Origin: Methylococcaceae bacterium
Lineage (GTDB): Bacteria > Pseudomonadota > Gammaproteobacteria > Methylococcales > Methylomonadaceae
DNA length: 41,210 nucleotides
Direction: 5' to 3'
Assembly (NCBI GenBank): GCA_013141155.1
Contig: JABFRM010000036.1
Coordinates: forward strand, 1 to 41,210
Shown: positions 17,501 through 26,484 of the stretch, one piece after another
Position numbering within the stretch: the stretch's first letter is position 1
Layout of the letters: each line of letters opens with the position of its first letter
Position numbers and translations under genes: made by a program
The notes under the pieces: generated by a model
Databases searched by the model: none
Seen by the model: only the letters and a program-made list of their open reading frames with translations
What the model was told of the DNA's origin: nothing

Positions 17501-19081
17501 TTAATGATTGATAACCACAAGTGAGTCATGCTTAGGGCTTTGTGCTTTGCCATAAACCTCAATTAATTCCACTTGAATATTGTCATCTGGTGCGGTCGCG
17601 ACAAAATCTGCAAGCGTTTCTAAAATATCATGGTCAATAAATTGCGCCTTGCGGGCATCAATCGTTACGGTGCTATTGGCTTGAATGCTTAAAATGAGTT
17701 TTCGCAACAACGCCTTATTCAAAAATGATACGTCTTTATTCATGACCAAGTGATAATTCGAACCTCCTTGCACCAGCGTAATCGCGGCGTTGAAGTTGGA
17801 TTTTAGGACAAAAAACAAACCCACCACCACGCCGATCAACATGCCTTTTAATAAATCGGTCATTAAAATGGCGATAATGGTAATGACAAAAGGCAAAAAC
17901 TGGCTCATACCTTTGCGGTAAAAGTCCATAAACAACGCGGGCTTGGCTAGTTTATACCCCGTATGTAATAACACCGCCGCCAAACACGCCAGCGGTATGG
18001 TATTAAGGTAGCGCGAAAAAAACAGGATACTGACCAGCAGGCAAAGCCCATGAACAAAGCAAGACAAACTGGTTTTGCCGCCTGCATTGATATTGGCAGA
18101 ACTTCTGACAATCACCGCCGTAATCGGCAAACCGCCAAGCATTGCGCTGATCATGTTACCCACGCCCTGCGCCTTTAGTTCCCGATTAGTGGGGGCGATG
18201 CGTTTTAAAGGATCAAGCTTATCGACCGCTTCAAGGCTTAACAACGTTTCTAGGCTGGCAATAATCGCAATGGTAAAGGCAACGCTGTAAACGCTTGGAT
18301 TATTAAGGTAGCTAAAATCAGGGGACATAAAGCTGTTAAAAAAATCTGTGGGGTGTTCAAACACGGGCAAGCTGACCAAATGTTGCGGATTAACAGCCCA
18401 TTCTGGGGCATTTTTTAACGCCCAAAAATTAAAACCGACACCCCAGCAGACCGCAATCAATGGGCCGGGGATCAATTTCATGCCAGCTTGTTTTTTAAAC
18501 CACTTTAATTCCCACATAAACAAAATAATCAGCGCCACACTGCTAATAAAAACCGCGCCCTGCGAAACGCCTTGGAAAGCGCTTAATAATTCTTGAAAGC
18601 TAGAACTCGCTGTCTCTTTCATATAACTTTCATCGCCTTCAAAGCTGGCATCAAAGCCAGTAGCGTGAGGAATTTGTTTGATAATTAAAATTAAACCAAT
18701 CGCCGCTAACATGCCTTTAATCACGGCGGAAGGAAAAAAAGCGCCGATAATACCCGCGCGCAGATAACCCAACAGCAATTGTAAAAATCCTGCCAATACC
18801 ACCGCGACTAAAAAACCTTGAAAGCTGCCGATTTGGGCAATGGCATTGAACACAATCACGGTTAAACCCGCCGCAGGTCCTGATACACTGAGTTGCGAAC
18901 CACTGAGCCACGCAACCAACAAGCCCCCGACTAAGCCTGCAATTAATCCGGCAGACAGCGGTGCACCTGAGGCTAACGCCACGCCTAAACACAGCGGCAA
19001 GGCAACCAAAAACACCACGACACCTGCGGGGATGTCGCTTTTTAAATGTTGTAAGTAATAAGGGACTTGTTTGTGGATCAT
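17501..19081 (-). CDS. SulP family anion (candidate bicarbonate) transporter
   Basis: The 526-residue transporter has about 12 hydrophobic segments and SulP signatures: LKSDIPAGVVVFLVALPLCL at the start, SVSGPAAGLT (about 72-81) and AMLGGLPITAVIVRSSANI (about 310-330). A short, degenerate STAS-like tail follows (TVTIDARKAQFIDHDILE). It lacks a fused anhydrase but is clearly paralogous to the membrane half of the fusion at 10208-12448. A ribosome site AAGGA lies 8 bases before the ATG. It is the first gene of the minus-strand array and is divergent from the response regulator gene. Bicarbonate is the inferred substrate because of the neighbouring anhydrases and PEP carboxylase; sulfate is the alternative. 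Confidence 0.9.
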   Translation of the reverse strand: MIHKQVPYYLQHLKSDIPAGVVVFLVALPLCLGVALASGAPLSAGLIAGLVGGLLVAWLSGSQLSVSGPAAGLTVIVFNAIAQIGSFQGFLVAVVLAGFLQLLLGYLRAGIIGAFFPSAVIKGMLAAIGLILIIKQIPHATGFDASFEGDESYMKETASSSFQELLSAFQGVSQGAVFISSVALIILFMWELKWFKKQAGMKLIPGPLIAVCWGVGFNFWALKNAPEWAVNPQHLVSLPVFEHPTDFFNSFMSPDFSYLNNPSVYSVAFTIAIIASLETLLSLEAVDKLDPLKRIAPTNRELKAQGVGNMISAMLGGLPITAVIVRSSANINAGGKTSLSCFVHGLCLLVSILFFSRYLNTIPLACLAAVLLHTGYKLAKPALFMDFYRKGMSQFLPFVITIIAILMTDLLKGMLIGVVVGLFFVLKSNFNAAITLVQGGSNYHLVMNKDVSFLNKALLRKLILSIQANSTVTIDARKAQFIDHDILETLADFVATAPDDNIQVELIEVYGKAQSPKHDSLVVINH

Positions 19082-19199
19082 GACTTTATTCCTTAAAGGT
19101 TTTAAACAGGTATAAAAATCGCTCAGCTAATAACACTTGTTCTAAAATGCTTAACTGTTAGTCTAGGTCATCAACCTTTCAGAAACCTTTCAACAGCTC
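19082..19199. promoter_or_regulatory. Divergent control region with tandem AACCTTTCA repeats
   Basis: This 118-bp gap separates the SulP operon from the response regulator gene and must hold both promoters. AACCTTTCA occurs twice as a direct repeat at 19173-19181 and 19184-19192. The 11-base offset, one helical turn, is the spacing favoured by OmpR-class regulators. A related AACCTTTAA sits on the other strand at 19093-19101, but there it overlaps the SulP ribosome site. Assignment as a regulator site is inference. The repeats end only 7 bases before the regulator ATG, implying repression or a very short leader. Confidence 0.4.
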
Positions 19200-19874
19200 A
19201 TGAAACTTTTATTAATTGAAGATGATGCCATCTTGGCCGATGGTCTTATGCACACGTTGCGTAACAGTGGTTACAAGATGACGTGTGCAGGCAGTGGCAA
19301 AGCAGTTGAACAATTATTGCTGGCGCAAGATTTTGATTTAATCCTGTTGGATTTAGGATTGCCGGATATGGATGGTTTGACCTTATTACGCAGCATCCGC
19401 CGCCGTAAACTGCCGATACCGATTCTGATTTTAACCGCAAGAGATGGCATCAATGACCGCATCGAAGGCATTGAACAAGGCGCGGATGATTATTTATCTA
19501 AACCTTTTGAGCTGCGTGAATTAGAAGCCAGAATACAAGGACTGATTCGCCGTTGTTATGGGGGGTTTGCCAGCACGATTGCGCTGGGCGGATTGGTTTT
19601 GGATACCCAGCAACATCAAGTGTTGGCGGAAGGTCAAATTCTGCCGTTGTCGGCGAGAGAATTAGGCTTGCTGGAAATATTGCTTTTGCAAGCAGGCAAA
19701 GTGGTGTCCAAAGACCGTTTGGCACAACGTTTAGCGCAAGATGATGAGGCGTTAAGCGACAATGCCATTGAAATTTATGTGCATCGCTTGCGTAAACGGA
19801 TAGAATCTTGCGGTGTGTCGATTCGCACTGTTCGCGGTTTGGGCTATTTGATTGAGGCGGCCGATGCGACCTAA
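19200..19874 (+). CDS. OmpR-family response regulator (TctD-like)
   Basis: The 224-residue regulator has a receiver domain beginning MKLLLIEDDAILADGL, phosphoacceptor D51 (LLDLGLPDMDG) and conserved K101 (LSKPF). A winged-helix DNA-binding domain follows at about 127-220 (LSARELGLLEILL, SDNAIEIYVHRLRKRI, IRTVRGLGYLIE). The kinase partner at 20649 is in the same orientation but separated by a toxin-antitoxin pair. It is divergent from the SulP operon, so that operon is its most obvious candidate target. No ribosome site is strong upstream, but the start fits the family exactly. Confidence 0.93.
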   Translation: MKLLLIEDDAILADGLMHTLRNSGYKMTCAGSGKAVEQLLLAQDFDLILLDLGLPDMDGLTLLRSIRRRKLPIPILILTARDGINDRIEGIEQGADDYLSKPFELRELEARIQGLIRRCYGGFASTIALGGLVLDTQQHQVLAEGQILPLSARELGLLEILLLQAGKVVSKDRLAQRLAQDDEALSDNAIEIYVHRLRKRIESCGVSIRTVRGLGYLIEAADAT

Positions 19875-19928
19875 CAACCTAAAGGGTGCAAGTAGATATA
19901 GGGCTATATTTTTATTTAAGGGGCATAC

Positions 19929-20207
19929 ATGTTAAAAAGTTATGAAGCGATTTACGATCATGGCAATATTCAGTGGTTGTCTGAACCGCCAAAAGTTGAA
20001 CACTTTAAAATGTTAGTAGTTATTGAACAGCCTGAGTCAGAAAATAACCTTGAACATTTAAAGCAAAGAATGCCGCCACCCGAATTAAAAGGCAGCATTA
20101 AGTGGCTTGACGATCCCTTAACGTCTGTGATTTCAGAAACGGAGTGGAACGCCTCATTAGCGCGCACTGCCCGTCAATTTGCAGGTGATCCTGAGGCTTT
20201 TAAATGA
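19929..20207 (+). CDS. Putative antitoxin partner of PIN toxin
   Basis: This 92-residue protein has the compact beta-rich N-terminus MLKSYEAIYDHGNIQWLSEP typical of a group of small antitoxins found upstream of PIN-domain toxins, and a polar C-terminal half suited to wrapping the toxin. I cannot name the family with certainty; AF2212/DUF104-type is the closest impression. Its stop overlaps the toxin start by four bases (ATGA), the usual arrangement. The pair lies between a response regulator and its kinase, suggesting insertion. AAGGGGC about 5 bases before the ATG is a plausible ribosome site. Confidence 0.7.
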   Translation: MLKSYEAIYDHGNIQWLSEPPKVEHFKMLVVIEQPESENNLEHLKQRMPPPELKGSIKWLDDPLTSVISETEWNASLARTARQFAGDPEAFK

Positions 20208-20615
20208 AGGATGCTGCTGTTTTAGTGTTAGATACGCATATTTGGCTTTGGTGGATTAATCAAGACCCACATTTACCACGAGGTATTCACGAGTTGATTG
20301 TGACGTTCAGCGGTAGTGTGGCGGTGTCGGCAGCTTCTGTTTATGAGGTTACGTTTCTTGCTGTACGCCAAAGAATTGTTTTAAACCGTGAAATCAATGA
20401 TTGGCTTGATCTTGCTACACAAAGCGTAGGAATTGAAGTTTTTCCGATTACTGACAGTATCGCTCGTCAAGCCGCATCTTTGCCAGTGCAACATGGAGAT
20501 CCACTGGATAGACTTAATTATTGCAACTGCTTTAAATCATAACGCCTTACTGGCGAGTGTTGACGCTAAGTTTCCGGCGTATCAGGTTTTACAAGACAAA
20601 TTGATTACCCAATAA
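20204..20615 (+). pseudogene. VapC-like PIN-domain toxin, frameshifted
   Basis: The first frame (20204-20542) encodes a PIN ribonuclease start: VLDTHIWLWWI with the first acidic residue, SAASVYEV with the conserved Ser and Glu, then HGDPLDRL with the third acidic residue. It then turns into an unrelated tail. The expected continuation IIATALNHNALLASVDAKF is found in the +1 frame up to 20615. Removing one A at 20516/20517 (CTTAATTATT to CTTATTATT) restores an intact protein of about 136 residues. So it is either a recent disabling mutation or a sequencing error; programmed frameshifting is possible but there is no obvious slippery site. Confidence 0.8.
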
Positions 20616-20648
20616 TACGTGCGTTTAATACGCTGAGTGAACGTGTAG

Positions 20649-22112
20649 ATGTACCCTAAAAAGCATAAACAACCTAAAGTCGCCAACCCCAGCTTAAAAA
20701 CTAAGCTACTGTTACAGCTTGCTGTGCCATTGCTGTTTTTTATGCTGGTTGAAAGTGTAATGTCTTATTTTGTGACTTTGCACTATGTCAATGATGCTTA
20801 TGACGGCTGGTTGCTAGATTCTGCGCGCTCACTGGCGCAAGAAGTTAAGCTGCAAAACGGTAAGGTGGTGGTCGAATTACCGCCCGCTGCGTTGGAGATT
20901 TTCAAATGGGATGATGAAGATAAAACCTATTTTAAAGTCATCTCCGAAAGCGATAAGCTCATTGCAGGTGATGCAAAAGTCCCTGATCCTCGGCATATTG
21001 CACCTGCGCCAACGCTAACCTTTTGGCAAAAACTAGGCAAGCTTCGCGGTGATCCTCCCGCTTTAGATTGGTCAAAACCGATTTTTTTAAACCATGCGTT
21101 ATACGGCGAGCCGATCAGAGTGGTCACTATGCTGCTCACTTTGCCGCAGTCACCGGAAAAGCTCTACGTTGCCGTTGCCGAAACCGAACACAAACGCCGC
21201 CGTATGATGCTGGATATTTTGCTTGCCGATTTATTGCCGCAAACCTTGCTATTATTGTTTGTCGGGGTGTATTTGCTGACTGGCGTTAAGCGCGGTTTAC
21301 AGCCATTGCACAATTTAACCAATGAAATTGCCAAACGTTCGCCGCGTGATTTGCACCCCATTCCTGACACCCATATTGTCAAGGAAGTGCAAACCTTGAT
21401 TCACACCATTAATGATTTGTTTGGGCGCTTAAGTTTGGCTATTGCCACGCAAGAACGCTTTATAGCCAACGCCGCGCACCAATTGCGTACGCCATTGGCG
21501 GGTTTAAAACTGCAAGCTGAGCGCGCTTTACGCGAACAAGACATCAATGCCATGCAACCGGCTTTGGTGCATATCCAAAACAGTGCTGATCGCCTGTCAC
21601 ATTTGACCTCACAGCTTTTAGTCTTGGCGCGTACCGAACCCAATCAGCACACTTATGAATTGCGCCCATTGGCGCTTGACATCTTCACCCGTGAAATTTG
21701 CATGGACTGGGTACCGAAAGCCTTAGAGCGCAAAATGGAATTAAATTTTGCCTGTCCTGAAACGCCAACCATGATTATGGCGGATGCGTTATTGTTGCGG
21801 GAGTTGCTGGTTAATCTGTTAGATAACGCTATTGCTTATGGTGTTGAAAAAGGCACGGTAACGGTTAATATTCTAAACCACCCACAGCCACAATTAACTA
21901 TCATGGACGATGGCGTAGGGATAGCCGTAACGGAGATGGATAAGGTATTCGAGCGTTTTTATCGCGTCCCAGGTAGCAGTGGCAATGGTTGTGGCTTAGG
22001 GTTGGCGATTGTAAAAGAAATTGCGGATTTGCATGGGGCGGAGCTTAGGCTAAATCGTTTAAATACTGGAGGTGGAACGCAAATTGAGGTGATATTTACG
22101 GCAACTCGGTAA
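20649..22112 (+). CDS. Sensor histidine kinase, TctE/QseC-like
   Basis: The 487-residue inner-membrane kinase has transmembrane helices at about 20-44 and 190-212. The periplasmic segment starts VNDAYDGWLLDSARSLAQEV, typical of the 2CSK_N sensor domain of the TctE group. A HAMP-like stretch precedes the DHp motif ANAAHQLRTPLAGLK with phosphoacceptor H277. The ATPase shows the N box (LLVNLLDNAIAYG), G1 (MDDGVGI) and G2 (GNGCGLGLAIVKEI). TctE relatives respond to tricarboxylates, which would make sense beside an oxaloacetate-forming operon, but the ligand is not readable here. It pairs with the regulator at 19200 although a toxin-antitoxin pair separates them. Confidence 0.92.
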   Translation: MYPKKHKQPKVANPSLKTKLLLQLAVPLLFFMLVESVMSYFVTLHYVNDAYDGWLLDSARSLAQEVKLQNGKVVVELPPAALEIFKWDDEDKTYFKVISESDKLIAGDAKVPDPRHIAPAPTLTFWQKLGKLRGDPPALDWSKPIFLNHALYGEPIRVVTMLLTLPQSPEKLYVAVAETEHKRRRMMLDILLADLLPQTLLLLFVGVYLLTGVKRGLQPLHNLTNEIAKRSPRDLHPIPDTHIVKEVQTLIHTINDLFGRLSLAIATQERFIANAAHQLRTPLAGLKLQAERALREQDINAMQPALVHIQNSADRLSHLTSQLLVLARTEPNQHTYELRPLALDIFTREICMDWVPKALERKMELNFACPETPTMIMADALLLRELLVNLLDNAIAYGVEKGTVTVNILNHPQPQLTIMDDGVGIAVTEMDKVFERFYRVPGSSGNGCGLGLAIVKEIADLHGAELRLNRLNTGGGTQIEVIFTATR

Positions 22113-22470
22113 GGCGAAGTGGTGCGTTAATAGCCGATAGGCTTATTTACTGCCTGTTATTGGTGCGGTCATGATGCAATACGCTTATCGGTTATTGTTT
22201 GGTGGCGATTTATTACGAGTGATAAAACAAGGCCATGCAAATTAGAGGCCACTCAAAAACCCCAACCAACTGAAAAAAATACAGAATCAGCAATAAATGT
22301 TAAAATTAAGTGTACAGGAAAAGCCCCTAAGCCTTCAAAACCCATGCACTTATGATCAGAATTCACCAAACATTTTTTCGGGATATTTTTGATTAAAATT
22401 TCGTAGGGGGGCAGGCTCAGCGCAGTGGGTAGGGACATAACATGCAAGGTCTCTAAGGCCTACAGGACAT
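22113..22470. other. 358-bp intergenic region with imperfect inverted repeat
   Basis: The region lies between the convergent kinase and LOG genes. AATAGCCGATAGGCTTATT at 22129-22147 pairs with AATACGCTTATCGGTTATT at 22178-22196 in inverted orientation (16 of 19 positions), giving a long A/T-rich hairpin that could end kinase transcription. The remaining sequence contains short frames on the minus strand with no recognisable protein and no ribosome site, and I see no gene. Confidence 0.45.
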
Positions 22471-23205
22471 TTATGGCAACGGTTGACGGTAATCGACGGT
22501 GCTTTGCGTTTGTGGTAATTGACGTTGCTGATTTTTCCATGCACGATGTGCCAACATGATGCGTAACACTTCTTGCGGATCATCGGTTATGGTGATGTAG
22601 TTTAAGTCTTCACTGGAAATCGTAGCGTATTCCAGCATTTTGCTTTTAATCCAGTCCAGCAAGCCGCTCCAAAAATCAGTACCGAACAAAATCAGCGGCA
22701 AGGGATAGATTTTATGGGTTTGCATTAAGGTCAGCGCTTCAAAAAACTCATCTAAAGTGCCAAAACCCCCAGGCATACAGACATACCCCATCGAGTAACG
22801 TACAAACATCACTTTGCGGACGAAAAAGTAGCGAAAATCCAACGAGATGTTTTGATACGGATTGGGGTGTTGCTCGGTGGGCAGTTGAATATTCAAGCCG
22901 ACGGAGGGTTGTTTTTGCAGGTAAGCTCCCTTGTTGGCAGCCTCCATAATGCCAGGGCCGCCGCCGCTGATAATGGCAAAATCATGTTGCCCTAGGAGTT
23001 CCGCCAATTCGATGGTTTTTTGATAATAGGGGTGATCAGGCTTTAAGCGTGCAGAGCCGAAAATGGAGATGGCATCACACAGATTGGAAAGCTTATCAAA
23101 ACCCTCAGTAAATTCACTGATGATCCGAAAAATACGCCAGGACTGATCACCTTTAACATCGTCGATAATGTTGGCGGTAGTTTGGTTTTGGCTATCGCAG
23201 TTCAT
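22471..23205 (-). CDS. LOG family protein (nucleotide 5'-monophosphate phosphoribohydrolase-like)
   Basis: The 244-residue protein has the Rossmann-fold LOG signatures: SIFGSARL with GGGPGIMEAANKGA (about 80-93) and CMPGGFGTLDEFFEALTLMQ, which holds the PGGxGTxxE active-site motif. Members cleave ribose-5-phosphate from nucleoside monophosphates; some make cytokinins and others act in purine turnover. The gene overlaps the preceding pyrC' by four bases (ATGA), so it is translated together with the pyrimidine genes, which suggests a housekeeping nucleotide role. Confidence 0.9.
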   Translation of the reverse strand: MNCDSQNQTTANIIDDVKGDQSWRIFRIISEFTEGFDKLSNLCDAISIFGSARLKPDHPYYQKTIELAELLGQHDFAIISGGGPGIMEAANKGAYLQKQPSVGLNIQLPTEQHPNPYQNISLDFRYFFVRKVMFVRYSMGYVCMPGGFGTLDEFFEALTLMQTHKIYPLPLILFGTDFWSGLLDWIKSKMLEYATISSEDLNYITITDDPQEVLRIMLAHRAWKNQQRQLPQTQSTVDYRQPLP

Positions 23206-24533
23206 GCGTGGTTAAGGTTTCGGCTAAGTAAACGGCGGTTGGCGCGGATGTTGTGCGTGGTGCTGAAAATGATTTCCCCACTTTGTAGCGTGTGTGCGAC
23301 TTTTCCGGTCAGGGTTTGCCCCCAGTAAGGGGTATTTTTACCTTGGCTGCGCCAGTTTTGGGCGGTGACTTGCCAAGTGGCGGTAGGGTCAAACACGCAA
23401 ATGTCGGCACATGCGCCTATACTTAAAGAGCCTTTGGGTTGCCGGATGATCGCGGCGGGTTTTTGGGTTAATGCTGCGATACCTTGAGATAAAGAACAAA
23501 CGCCTTCATTCACCAGTTTTAACATGAGCGGCAGCAGGGTTTCTAAAGCTGAAATACCCGGCGCGGTTTCGGGAAAAGCACCCAGTTTAGCATCGAGGTC
23601 ATGCGGTTGATGATCAGAACAAATCGCCTCAATAATGCCTTTGGACAGCGCGTCCCTGAGTGCCTCGCGATCTTTTTGTGAGCGGAAAGGTGGGATAACA
23701 TGATAAGCGCTGTTAAACGGTTCAATATCATCTTCGGTCAGATGCAATTGGTGCATGGCCACATCGGCACTAACTTTAAGGCCATATTTTTTAGCTTGCT
23801 GAATTTTAATGATCGAGCGCCAGCCACTGAGCTGACTAAAATGGACGCGGCAACCAGTCAGTTCGGTCAGTTCCAAACATTGTGCCAAGGCAATGGTTTC
23901 GGCAGCCTCAGGAATGCCGGGCAAACCATAACGGGTGGATATCGCGCCTTCATGTACGCAACCTTGATTAGACAAGCTGAGATCCTGCGGGCGAAACATC
24001 AGCAGCAAATCATGGCTGGCGGCATATTCCATCGCGCGCCGCAACACCAACAAATTTTGTACCGGCTGATTGGCATTACTCACGGCGATACAATCGGCTT
24101 GCTTAAGCCCGAGCATGGCGCTTAATTCTTGTCCCGCCAGTTTATAAGTCAAGGCGGCAATAGGATAAATATTTTCATAGGCGCATTGTTCGCCAAGTCC
24201 TTTGATTAGCTCTACTACCGCAGGGTTATCAATAACGGGATGCGTATCCGGTTGTAAACACATGGCGGTGATGCCGGCACTGGCGGCGGCGTTTATTTCG
24301 CTGTTAAAAGTGGCTTTGCGGCTTTGCCCAGGTTCCCGTAAGCGTGTGCTTAAATCAATAAAGCCAGGGCAAATGACGTGTCCAGTGGCATCAATCACCA
24401 GATCCGGCGTAAAATCCGCTGGGGCGGTGATGACCGCAATAATTTTGCCCTCGGCAACCGCAACCGAACCGAGGCAATCAAGCTGATTGGCAGGATCTAT
24501 AATCTGACCATTTTGAATGAGTATTTTGCTCAT
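23202..24533 (-). CDS. pyrC': Dihydroorotase-like protein without catalytic histidines (PyrC'/PyrX)
   Basis: The 443-residue protein has the amidohydrolase fold of type I dihydroorotase ([22 protein letters not shown]). The metal-binding DxHxH motif, normally in DLHVHLREPG, reads D60-L-S62-T-R64 here, so both first-strand histidines are lost and catalysis is very unlikely. Pseudomonas pyrBC' encodes such an inactive homologue, needed to assemble a dodecameric aspartate carbamoyltransferase. The four-base overlap with pyrB (ATGA) fits the same structural role. A separate active dihydroorotase should exist elsewhere in the genome. Confidence 0.9.
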   Translation of the reverse strand: MSKILIQNGQIIDPANQLDCLGSVAVAEGKIIAVITAPADFTPDLVIDATGHVICPGFIDLSTRLREPGQSRKATFNSEINAAASAGITAMCLQPDTHPVIDNPAVVELIKGLGEQCAYENIYPIAALTYKLAGQELSAMLGLKQADCIAVSNANQPVQNLLVLRRAMEYAASHDLLLMFRPQDLSLSNQGCVHEGAISTRYGLPGIPEAAETIALAQCLELTELTGCRVHFSQLSGWRSIIKIQQAKKYGLKVSADVAMHQLHLTEDDIEPFNSAYHVIPPFRSQKDREALRDALSKGIIEAICSDHQPHDLDAKLGAFPETAPGISALETLLPLMLKLVNEGVCSLSQGIAALTQKPAAIIRQPKGSLSIGACADICVFDPTATWQVTAQNWRSQGKNTPYWGQTLTGKVAHTLQSGEIIFSTTHNIRANRRLLSRNLNHA

Positions 24534-25495
24534 CTTGCCTCTCCGCTGTTTTGCATGGCCATTGATAGCACCGCCATACGAACCGCAATGCCATTACTGA
24601 CTTGTTGCAAGATCACTGATTGTGGGCCGTCGGCAACGCTGGAATCAATTTCAACACCGCGATTAATCGGGCCTGGGTGCATCACAATGGCATCGGGTTT
24701 GGCCAGTTTCAGCTTGGCTTGGGTCAGTCCGAAGCATTTGTAATATTCGCTTTCACTGGGCAACAAAGCGGAAGTCATGCGTTCTTTTTGCAGGCGTAGG
24801 GTGATGATGACATCAATGTCCTGCAAGCCTGCCTGTAAGTCATGGCAGACGGTAACGCCCAAGGTTTCAACCTTGGCGGGCAATAAAGTTCTGGGAGCAA
24901 TCACGCGCACTTCTTTAACCCCTAAAGTGGTAAGCGCGAATATTTGTGAGCGCGCCACCCGGGAATGCAGAATGTCACCAATGATCGCGACCCTTAAGTC
25001 CGTTAAATCCGGCTTATGTTGCCGGATGGTAAACATGTCCAGCATGGCTTGCGTCGGGTGGGCGTGTTGCCCGTCACCCGCATTAATGACGCTGATATGC
25101 GGCGCGGTATTTTGCGCCATAAAATGTGCCGCGCCGCTTAAGGAATGCCGCACCACAAACATGTCAACGTGCATGGCTTCGAGATTACGAATAGTGTCCA
25201 GCAAGCTTTCGCCTTTAGAGGTCGAGGAGGTGGCGATATTCATATTCAGCACGTCAGCGGACAAGCGTGTGGCGGCCAGTTCAAAGGTGGTGCGGGTACG
25301 GGTGCTGTTTTCAAAAAATACATTGACGATGGTTTTACCACGCAGCAGCGGTACTTTTTTGACTTGATTGCCCGCCATTGCGGCAAAAGACTCGGCGGTA
25401 TCGAGGATTTCAGTCAGCAAGGGGCGGCTGAGTCCGTCGATAGTTAAAAAATGCTTGAGTTTACCCTCAGCATTTAATTGGATGTTTTTCGTCAT
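24530..25495 (-). CDS. pyrB: Aspartate carbamoyltransferase catalytic subunit
   Basis: The 321-residue enzyme condenses carbamoyl phosphate and aspartate, the committed step of pyrimidine synthesis. It shows the carbamoyl-phosphate motif [12 protein letters not shown] (about 55-66), [18 protein letters not shown] near the middle, and [12 protein letters not shown] near the C-terminus. No pyrI regulatory gene is nearby; instead it overlaps the inactive dihydroorotase gene, as in class A enzymes of pseudomonads. It starts 4 bases after the end of pyrR. Confidence 0.96.
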   Translation of the reverse strand: MTKNIQLNAEGKLKHFLTIDGLSRPLLTEILDTAESFAAMAGNQVKKVPLLRGKTIVNVFFENSTRTRTTFELAATRLSADVLNMNIATSSTSKGESLLDTIRNLEAMHVDMFVVRHSLSGAAHFMAQNTAPHISVINAGDGQHAHPTQAMLDMFTIRQHKPDLTDLRVAIIGDILHSRVARSQIFALTTLGVKEVRVIAPRTLLPAKVETLGVTVCHDLQAGLQDIDVIITLRLQKERMTSALLPSESEYYKCFGLTQAKLKLAKPDAIVMHPGPINRGVEIDSSVADGPQSVILQQVSNGIAVRMAVLSMAMQNSGEAR

Positions 25496-25499
25496 AAGC

Positions 25500-26018
25500 T
25501 TATCCGATGGCTGGAATTGTTTCCAGATGCAGCGCTAAGGGAGCGGGGCCAGTTAGTTTAATACGTTGGCCAGGTTCAAGATGGCAACTGGCACCGTAAC
25601 AGTCCGGTCGAATTGGAATTTGCCTGCCGTTGCGTTCCAATAACACCGCCAGGATCACTTGCGCTGGACGACCATAATCGAAAATTTCGTTAAGCGCCGC
25701 GCGGATGGTGCGGCCAGTGTAAAAAACATCATCCACCAAAATCACATTGCGACCATCAATTTGATGTGGCAAGTGGCTGGGTTTTACATTCGGATTGATG
25801 CCGATTTGTGAGAAATCATCCCGGTAAAATGATATATCCAGCAAACCCAATGGTTCAGTGATGGCGAGGCGGGTGTGTAGCGCTTGTGCAACCCAAACAC
25901 CCCCCGTGCGGATGCCGATCATTAAGGGGTTGCTCAGATATCGATCCTGGATGAGTTGTTTTAAATTAACGTCCAAAGTGTCCAGTAAAGCAGCTACGTC
26001 TAAAGAGTTATTGGGCAT
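25500..26018 (-). CDS. pyrR: PyrR bifunctional regulator / uracil phosphoribosyltransferase
   Basis: The 172-residue type I phosphoribosyltransferase has the PRPP-binding signature [18 protein letters not shown] (about 93-110) and the GIRTGGVW loop. In Gram-positive bacteria PyrR attenuates pyr transcription by binding RNA; in pseudomonads it is positioned upstream of pyrB with a less direct role. Here it lies one base after the ruvX stop and 4 bases before pyrB. I did not find a convincing PyrR-binding attenuator, and there is no leader space for one. Confidence 0.93.
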   Translation of the reverse strand: MPNNSLDVAALLDTLDVNLKQLIQDRYLSNPLMIGIRTGGVWVAQALHTRLAITEPLGLLDISFYRDDFSQIGINPNVKPSHLPHQIDGRNVILVDDVFYTGRTIRAALNEIFDYGRPAQVILAVLLERNGRQIPIRPDCYGASCHLEPGQRIKLTGPAPLALHLETIPAIG

Positions 26019-26019
26019 G

Positions 26020-26484
26020 TCATTTAATTAAAGTAGTGTTGTCGTTAAGCCAGGTTTGTAAAATTAATTGCGCGGCCAATTGATCTTGCACCGCCCATAA
26101 TTTGCTCGCGCTAACGTGCATTTCGTCAAATAATAGTTGTTTGGCTTCGTAGGTGGTTAAGGCTTCATCTATTTGATAAACAGGTAATGCAAAACGTCCT
26201 TCTAATTGCCTGCAAAATTTCTGCATACGCGGTGTAACGGGATTATCTGCGCCATCCGCTTGTTTGGAAATGCCGACCACTAAACCAGCAGGCGACCATT
26301 CCGCACAAAGCTTGCTAATGATTGTCCAGTCTGGCTGGTCATTTAGCGATCGAATCGTTTGTAAGGGACTCGCTATGCGGGTGATGGTTTGTCCGACAGC
26401 GACGCCAATTTTTTTAAGTCCGAAATCAAAACCCAAATAAGTATCCCGCTGGAGTTTGGCTTTAAGCGGGTCATTTTTAGGCAT
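26020..26484 (-). CDS. ruvX: RuvX/YqgF, Holliday junction resolvase-like / pre-16S rRNA nuclease
   Basis: The protein has the RNase H-like fold of YqgF: YLGFDFGLKKIGVAVGQ with the first catalytic Asp, LVVGISKQADG, and an acidic IDEALTTYEAKQLL motif. E. coli YqgF processes the 5' end of 16S rRNA. The ATG at 26484 gives 154 residues; a GTG at 26493 would add three residues and increase the overlap with yqgE from 8 to 17 bases. The yqgE-ruvX pair is conserved in gammaproteobacteria. Confidence 0.92.
   Translation of the reverse strand: MPKNDPLKAKLQRDTYLGFDFGLKKIGVAVGQTITRIASPLQTIRSLNDQPDWTIISKLCAEWSPAGLVVGISKQADGADNPVTPRMQKFCRQLEGRFALPVYQIDEALTTYEAKQLLFDEMHVSASKLWAVQDQLAAQLILQTWLNDNTTLIK

Noticed and set aside
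22253-22583. Two short minus-strand frames before the LOG gene end
   Set aside because: No ribosome site, no recognisable motif, and one overlaps the LOG gene; treated as chance frames in an intergenic region.
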